Assembly (NCBI RefSeq): GCF_022267315.1
Contig: NZ_JAIKLE010000042.1
Coordinates: 1 to 58,361 of the forward strand
DNA length: 58,361 nucleotides
Direction: 5' to 3'
Source of the DNA: Maribellus maritimus
GTDB lineage: Bacteria > Bacteroidota > Bacteroidia > Bacteroidales > Prolixibacteraceae
The position numbers and the translations under genes were made by a program. The first letter of the stretch is position 1. Each line of letters opens with the position of its first letter. Shown here piece after piece: positions 54,637 through 58,361 of this stretch. The notes beneath the pieces were generated by a model. It was not told where the DNA came from. It worked only from the letters and a program-made list of their open reading frames with translations, and made no database searches.

Positions 54637-56428
54637 AAAAATAATTGCAAAGTTTCGAATCAATAAGTCTTTTTTTGGGATTGCTTATTTACTATTTATA
54701 TTAGGAGGATGTAAGCTTTCCAAAGAAGATGTACAACAATATCCCAATGTTATTGTTATACTCTCTGATGATCAGGGGTGGGGCGATTTAAGTTTTACCG
54801 GAAATACAAATATAAACACACCAAACATCGACAAACTGGCAGAAACAGGAGCTTTTTTCGACCGCTTTTATGTTTGCCCGGTGTGCTCCCCTACCCGCGC
54901 CGAGTTTTTAACCGGCAGATATCATGTGCGGGGCGGGGTTTATTCAACATCGGCAGGTGGTGAACGGCTCGATTTGGATGAAACAACCATTGCCGAAGTG
55001 TTTAAAAATGCCGGGTACAAAACCGCTGCCTACGGAAAATGGCATAACGGGATGCAACCTCCTTATCACCCAAATGCCCGTGGTTTTGATGATTTTTACG
55101 GATTTTGTTCCGGCCACTGGGGAAATTATTTTAACCCGATGCTGGAACACAACGGCGAAATTGTAAAAGGGGAAGGTTTTATCATTGATGATTTAACCAA
55201 TCATGGAATAAATTTTATTGAGCAAAACAGAGAAAATCCGTTCTTTTTATACCTGCCTTTAAACACGCCACATTCGCCAATGCAGGTGCCCGATGAGTAT
55301 TGGAACCGGTTTGAAAATAAAGACCTGGAAATGCGGAACCGGAATCCCGAACTGGAAAATATTCAGCACACAAAAGCCGCGCTTGCCATGTGCGAAAATA
55401 TAGACTGGAATGTGGGAAGGATTATTCAAAAACTCGATGAATTGAATCTCTCAGAAAACACCATTGTACTTTATTTCTCTGATAATGGTCCCAATGGCTG
55501 GCGCTGGAACGACGGCATGAAGGGACGGAAAGGCTCCACAGATGAAGGCGGTGTTCGTTCGCCGTTTTTTATAAAATGGCCAGGAAAAATTGAAGGTGGA
55601 AAAAAAATAGAAACCATTGCCGCTGCCATCGACCTGTTGCCAACACTTACTGATCTTGCAGGTATTGAACATCAAACAAATAACCCGCTGGACGGCGTAA
55701 GTTTAAAACCGCTGTTAACCGAAGAAAGTCCGGACTGGAACGAACGGTATATTTTTAACCACTGGGGAAAAAGAACCAGCGTACGCAATCAAAAATACCG
55801 GCTGGACAATGACGGAAAATTATTTGATATGGAAAACGATCCGGGACAGAACAATGATGTTTCAGGGAACTTTGTTGAAATTGCCGGGCAAATGAATTCC
55901 GCCAAACAAAACTGGGAAAATGATGCGCTGGCCGAGCTTCCTGAAACAGACACCCGCTCGTTTACCATTGCCCATCCTGATTTTGTCTGGACACAAATTC
56001 CGGCACGCGACGGAACGGCTCACGGAAATATCCAACGCTCGAACCGCTACCCGAATTGTTCATTTTTCACCAACTGGATTAGCACAAACGACAGTATCAC
56101 CTGGGAGGCCGAAGTACTTGCTGACGGTGATTTTGAAGTAACCGTTTATTACACCTGCCCTGCCGAAAATACTGGTTCAACTTTCCAGCTGAGTTTTGGT
56201 AATAAAAAATTGGTTTCTAAAATAACGGAAGCGCACGACCCTCCGCTAACAGGAATGGAACACGACCGTGACCCACGAATTGAATCGTATGTAAAAGATT
56301 TCAAACCCTTAAAAATGGGGAGCATTCATCTGGAAAAAGGTAAAGGTACATTGGCACTGAAAGCACTTGAAATACCGGGCTCACAAGTAATGGATTTCCG
56401 GCTTTTGATGTTGAAAAGAACTATTTGA
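54614..56428 (+). CDS. S1-family sulfatase lipoprotein with extra C-terminal domain (PUL G)
   Basis: A 604-residue sulfatase starting at the ATG at 54614, inside the end of the previous gene (a TTG at 54605 is also in frame). The signal ends in a lipobox (ILGGC, Cys33), so it is a lipoprotein. Metal site [14 protein letters not shown]; maturation motif [13 protein letters not shown] with Cys91; YGKWHNGMQ near residue 136; second metal motif [12 protein letters not shown] near residue 290. After the sulfatase core (to about residue 455), about 150 further residues form a beta-rich domain ([20 protein letters not shown]) that may bind carbohydrate. Base composition shifts within the gene: AT-rich to about 54780, then GC-richer (60% in the line at 55501). 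Confidence 0.92.
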   Translation: MDIVELGKKIIAKFRINKSFFGIAYLLFILGGCKLSKEDVQQYPNVIVILSDDQGWGDLSFTGNTNINTPNIDKLAETGAFFDRFYVCPVCSPTRAEFLTGRYHVRGGVYSTSAGGERLDLDETTIAEVFKNAGYKTAAYGKWHNGMQPPYHPNARGFDDFYGFCSGHWGNYFNPMLEHNGEIVKGEGFIIDDLTNHGINFIEQNRENPFFLYLPLNTPHSPMQVPDEYWNRFENKDLEMRNRNPELENIQHTKAALAMCENIDWNVGRIIQKLDELNLSENTIVLYFSDNGPNGWRWNDGMKGRKGSTDEGGVRSPFFIKWPGKIEGGKKIETIAAAIDLLPTLTDLAGIEHQTNNPLDGVSLKPLLTEESPDWNERYIFNHWGKRTSVRNQKYRLDNDGKLFDMENDPGQNNDVSGNFVEIAGQMNSAKQNWENDALAELPETDTRSFTIAHPDFVWTQIPARDGTAHGNIQRSNRYPNCSFFTNWISTNDSITWEAEVLADGDFEVTVYYTCPAENTGSTFQLSFGNKKLVSKITEAHDPPLTGMEHDRDPRIESYVKDFKPLKMGSIHLEKGKGTLALKALEIPGSQVMDFRLLMLKRTI

Positions 56429-56743
56429 TTAAATTAATGTACTGGCTAATAGCAATTTGATATAACTATCTTATATTACCAGACAAAATCATTATTTCAT
56501 CCATTCAACGCCGGGGTTGTCTCAATAAATCGACAATTTCTAATATAGCTGGATGTTTAATCACCTGCTTAGCAGTTCCTCCCAAACAAAGCTAACCATC
56601 TAAAAACTACCGGGATGTTCCAACGCATCCCGGTTTAAAAATATAAAGCTGGATATCCAATCCCCCATCAGGTATTCTGTATCCAAGATCCAGCATCCAA
56701 CCTCAAGGAATTTTGATTAAAACGTTCTGCAAACCGCTTGTTT
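56429..56743. other. Intergenic region after PUL G with terminator
   Basis: It contains a perfect hairpin at 56609-56634 (ACCGGGATG/CATCCCGGT, loop TTCCAACG) followed by TTTAAAA, a likely terminator for the sulfatase genes. A cluster of short ATCCA repeats lies at about 56650-56705 (GGATATCCA, GTATCCA, GATCCAGCATCCA). No gene is seen. Confidence 0.6.
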
Positions 56744-57004
56744 TGTATTGTGAGCGCCAGAAATTGCGTTGTGGAGGCTCAATTTCCATTGGGAGCACCA
56801 GAAATTGCGTTATGGAGGCTCATTTTCCGCTGTGGGTATATAAAATCTCGTTGTGGAGGGGGTGATTCCCATTGTGAGACTGAAAATTTTCGCTGTGGCG
56901 GGTCATTTTTCGTTGTGGACACAAAAAATTGTATTGTGGCGGGTGAAAAGTCGTTGGGAAGGGTAAAAAGCCCCCGTGGAGGGTCAAATTCCACAGGGAC
57001 TCTT
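56744..57004. repeat. Degenerate ~20-bp tandem repeat array, copy 2
   Basis: About 13 units of 18-22 bases of the pattern AAAWTTCGTTGTGGAGGGTC, for example AAATTGCGTTGTGGAGGCTC, AAATTGCGTTATGGAGGCTC and AAAAGCCCCCGTGGAGGGTC. The last six units align with those at 12964-13187; the first units differ in number between copies. The units touch each other with no spacers, so it is not CRISPR. A plus-strand frame across it is an artefact of near-21-base units. Confidence 0.78.
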
Positions 57005-57061
57005 AAAATCAATATTTTACAATTGATAACATCCTGCACTCCTGGTGCAGGGATTATTAAA

Positions 57062-57128
57062 ACTTACAGGGTAAATACCCTGTAATATTTTCTTTTCATT
57101 CCCCTCTTTCGGAGGGGTTAGGGGAGGC
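57062..57128. repeat. Conserved hairpin block after repeat array, copy 2
   Basis: TTACAGGGTA/TACCCTGTAA at 57063-57084 is followed by CCCCTC-TTTCG-GAGGGG near 57101-57118. Both match the block at 13199-13265 in position, and the first hairpin differs by changes that keep pairing. Just before it, near 57030-57050, a CCTGCAC/GTGCAGG hairpin is found only in this copy. The block lies directly 3' of the minus-strand gene and may terminate it. Confidence 0.6.
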
Positions 57129-57129
57129 T

Positions 57130-57816
57130 CTACGCATAGTATCTTTTCAATTTGTTTTCGTCTTTCCAGAATACATACTGGCCATATTCGCGAATTATCC
57201 GGGCTTTATCGGCCAGCAGCGTATAAGCCTTGTCGCGCAACACTTTAACATCGTTGCCTTCGCCGGCAGCGCCATTTGAAGCAGCCAGCAATTCCGACAT
57301 ACTGTGCGAAAGAGCACGTGACTGCGCAAGTTTTTCCAAATCGAAATTAATAGCTGTCAGTGGTGCCGGGTATTTCTCGCCCAAAACAGCCAGTTCAAGC
57401 AAGTCCTGTACCATGTCGGCATTACTTCCGCCTTCGCGGATACGCATCACTTTCTTTTTCACATCGCCAATATTGCGGTAAGCAAAAGAAAAATTATGCA
57501 GGAGTTCATCACGGAATTCAAAAGCCCCGGGCGATTGCTCTTTCCATTGGTTTTGAGCTTCCTCACGTGCCCTGAAGATACTCATCCAGTTGGCCTGGCA
57601 ATAACGTAGTGCACCACTCATCGGCGTTAATTCGTCAATCAGCGTCACATCCAGGCCGGCAGCTGCCAGGGCATCGCGGTCTTCGTTGGCATCAACAGCC
57701 AGGGTTTCGGTACTTGCCACAAAATCATCGACAGGGAGATTTGGAAGCTTAACATCTTTTGCCGGAACGTTTTCAATGACCTCTTTCCATTGTTCAAAAT
57801 CTTCGGAATAAGACAT
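57130..57816 (-). CDS. Uncharacterised all-helical protein linked to the repeat array
   Basis: A 228-residue soluble protein that I cannot assign to a family. It is predicted to be almost fully alpha-helical, with no signal peptide, membrane segment or catalytic motif. Conserved-looking pieces shared with the broken copy at 13277-13741 are SGALRYCQANWMSIFRAREE, LAVLGEKYP and VFWKDENKLKRYYA. The middle part KKKVMRIREGGSNADMVQDL is present only here. It is GC-richer than most of the window. Its 3' end faces a hairpin block and a tandem repeat array, both duplicated 44 kb away. A structural or nucleic-acid-related role is possible but unsupported. Confidence 0.8.
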   Translation of the reverse strand: MSYSEDFEQWKEVIENVPAKDVKLPNLPVDDFVASTETLAVDANEDRDALAAAGLDVTLIDELTPMSGALRYCQANWMSIFRAREEAQNQWKEQSPGAFEFRDELLHNFSFAYRNIGDVKKKVMRIREGGSNADMVQDLLELAVLGEKYPAPLTAINFDLEKLAQSRALSHSMSELLAASNGAAGEGNDVKVLRDKAYTLLADKARIIREYGQYVFWKDENKLKRYYA

Positions 57817-58203
57817 AATTTTGTATTTTTATACTGTTAATATTATGCCCTTTTAAGGGCGTTATTGATCTCTGCCGGCAGGCCCCGTTAAAGCTTGCCG
57901 GTTTTTTTCTATTCAGGGTTAAATACAATTCTTTTTTAGCTATTTTTTTCAGTGTTCAAGGTTATTTCCATGATTCTTGAGTTTGTAAGTAGCTCAATTT
58001 ATGAATTATTCGAGAAAAAAAGAATCAAAGTATCGGGAAATGTTGAAAAACATTCATATCGCTTATTTATTTCCAGTTTTTAAATTCAATTTTCCGTCTT
58101 AATAAAAAAACGTAAGTTAATTCAGGTGAGAAAATGTCTTATTTAATAAATCAAGAATAACAACAACTAAATTTCCAACTCAAAATATAAAACTCTATAT
58201 ATC
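57817..58203. other. Divergent intergenic region with leader hairpins
   Basis: It holds GCCC-TTTTAA-GGGC (57847-57860) and CCGGCAGGC/GCTTGCCGG (57875-57899) followed by TTTTTTT on the plus strand. They lie in the probable 5' leader of the minus-strand gene, or could stop plus-strand read-through or an antisense transcript. The remaining 300 bases up to the next sulfatase are AT-rich with no recognisable promoter. Confidence 0.5.
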
Positions 58204-58361
58204 ATGAAATTCTCAAAACGTTTGATCGCTGTATTTTTGTTCATTCTGACAAGTACTGTTTTTTTTGGTTTTCGTTCATCAAAAGCAATGGATAACAATC
58301 CCCCGAATATCGTTTTGATATACCTTGACGACATGGGTTATGGCGATTTGACTCTTACCGG
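58204..58361 (+). CDS. S1-family sulfatase, N-terminal part (cut by window end)
   Basis: It starts at an ATG with a signal peptide (about residues 1-27) and reads into NIVLIYLDDMGYGDLTLT, the N-terminal metal-binding region of a formylglycine sulfatase. The window ends after 52 codons, before the CxPxR motif, so activity cannot be judged. It follows the second repeat/helical-protein module and appears to begin another enzyme cluster. Confidence 0.85.
   Translation, partial: MKFSKRLIAVFLFILTSTVFFGFRSSKAMDNNPPNIVLIYLDDMGYGDLTLT

Noticed and set aside
56744..57004. CRISPR array
   Set aside because: The units touch, are only 18-22 bases long and are degenerate, with no unique spacers and no cas genes nearby.
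56738..57085. 115-codon plus-strand frame
   Set aside because: It lies entirely in the ~20-bp repeat array; the periodic Cys/Gly pattern comes from near-21-base units, and the first array copy does not keep the frame open.
12964..57816. Integrative element or prophage spanning the block between the repeats
   Set aside because: No integrase, relaxase, phage or conjugation gene is visible; only the direct repeats suggest possible recombination.
1..58361. tRNA or rRNA genes
   Set aside because: No cloverleaf with GTTCGANNC in a plausible setting and no ribosomal RNA segment were noticed by eye.

Overview
The window looks like a polysaccharide-utilisation region from a Bacteroidota chromosome, probably a marine or gut Bacteroidales/Marinilabiliales-type organism (inferred). 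The reasons are five SusC/SusD outer-membrane pairs, four ECF-sigma/FecR anti-sigma pairs, AT-rich intergenic DNA, few Shine-Dalgarno sites, TAnnTTTG-type -7 elements and a recurring AAATTTATGAAAAA context at susC starts. The enzymes are mainly formylglycine-dependent S1 sulfatases (six full length, one truncated by the window end, one decayed) and GH29 alpha-L-fucosidases (four). This points to sulfated, fucose-containing glycans such as fucoidan or other sulfated fucans. No endo-acting fucanase is recognisable here.

Layout. 1-3794: tail of a degradation cluster (unknown partial gene, GH29, Tat-exported sugar isomerase-like protein, divergent GH29), followed by a decayed sulfatase. 4637-12916: PUL B (sigma, FecR, SusC, SusD, sulfatase). 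12964-13741: degenerate ~20-bp repeat array plus a broken minus-strand gene. 14009-15775 (minus): propeller-like domain fused to a PI-PLC/AIM6-like domain. 16225-21603: PUL D (SusC without STN domain, SusD, small lipoprotein; no regulators). 22016-30511: PUL E (sigma, FecR, SusC, SusD, esterase). 30717-31844: diaminopropionate ammonia-lyase. 32156-46033: PUL F (sigma, FecR, SusC, SusD, sulfatase, GH29, sulfatase, sulfatase, GH29). 46260-56428: PUL G (sigma, FecR, SusC, SusD, two sulfatases). 56744-57816: second copy of the repeat array with the intact minus-strand gene. 58204-end: start of another sulfatase.

How it works together. In the standard model, oligosaccharide bound by SusD and SusC is sensed by the STN domain of SusC, which signals through FecR to release the ECF sigma. 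The four regulated PULs share one non-coding plan: a possible ECF-type promoter between sigma and fecR (AGGGTA-N14-CGTC, exact in F and G), two tandem hairpins between fecR and susC, and a hairpin between susD and the downstream enzyme genes. Periplasmic sulfatases, fucosidases and an esterase would then strip substituents and fucose.

Points of most interest are the recurring leader and attenuator architecture, the duplicated repeat-array/helical-protein module at both ends of a 44-kb block, two GH29 paralogues with conserved protein but strongly diverged DNA, an AT-rich tract from within SusC of PUL G to within its last sulfatase, and sigma genes whose promoters imply TTG starts.
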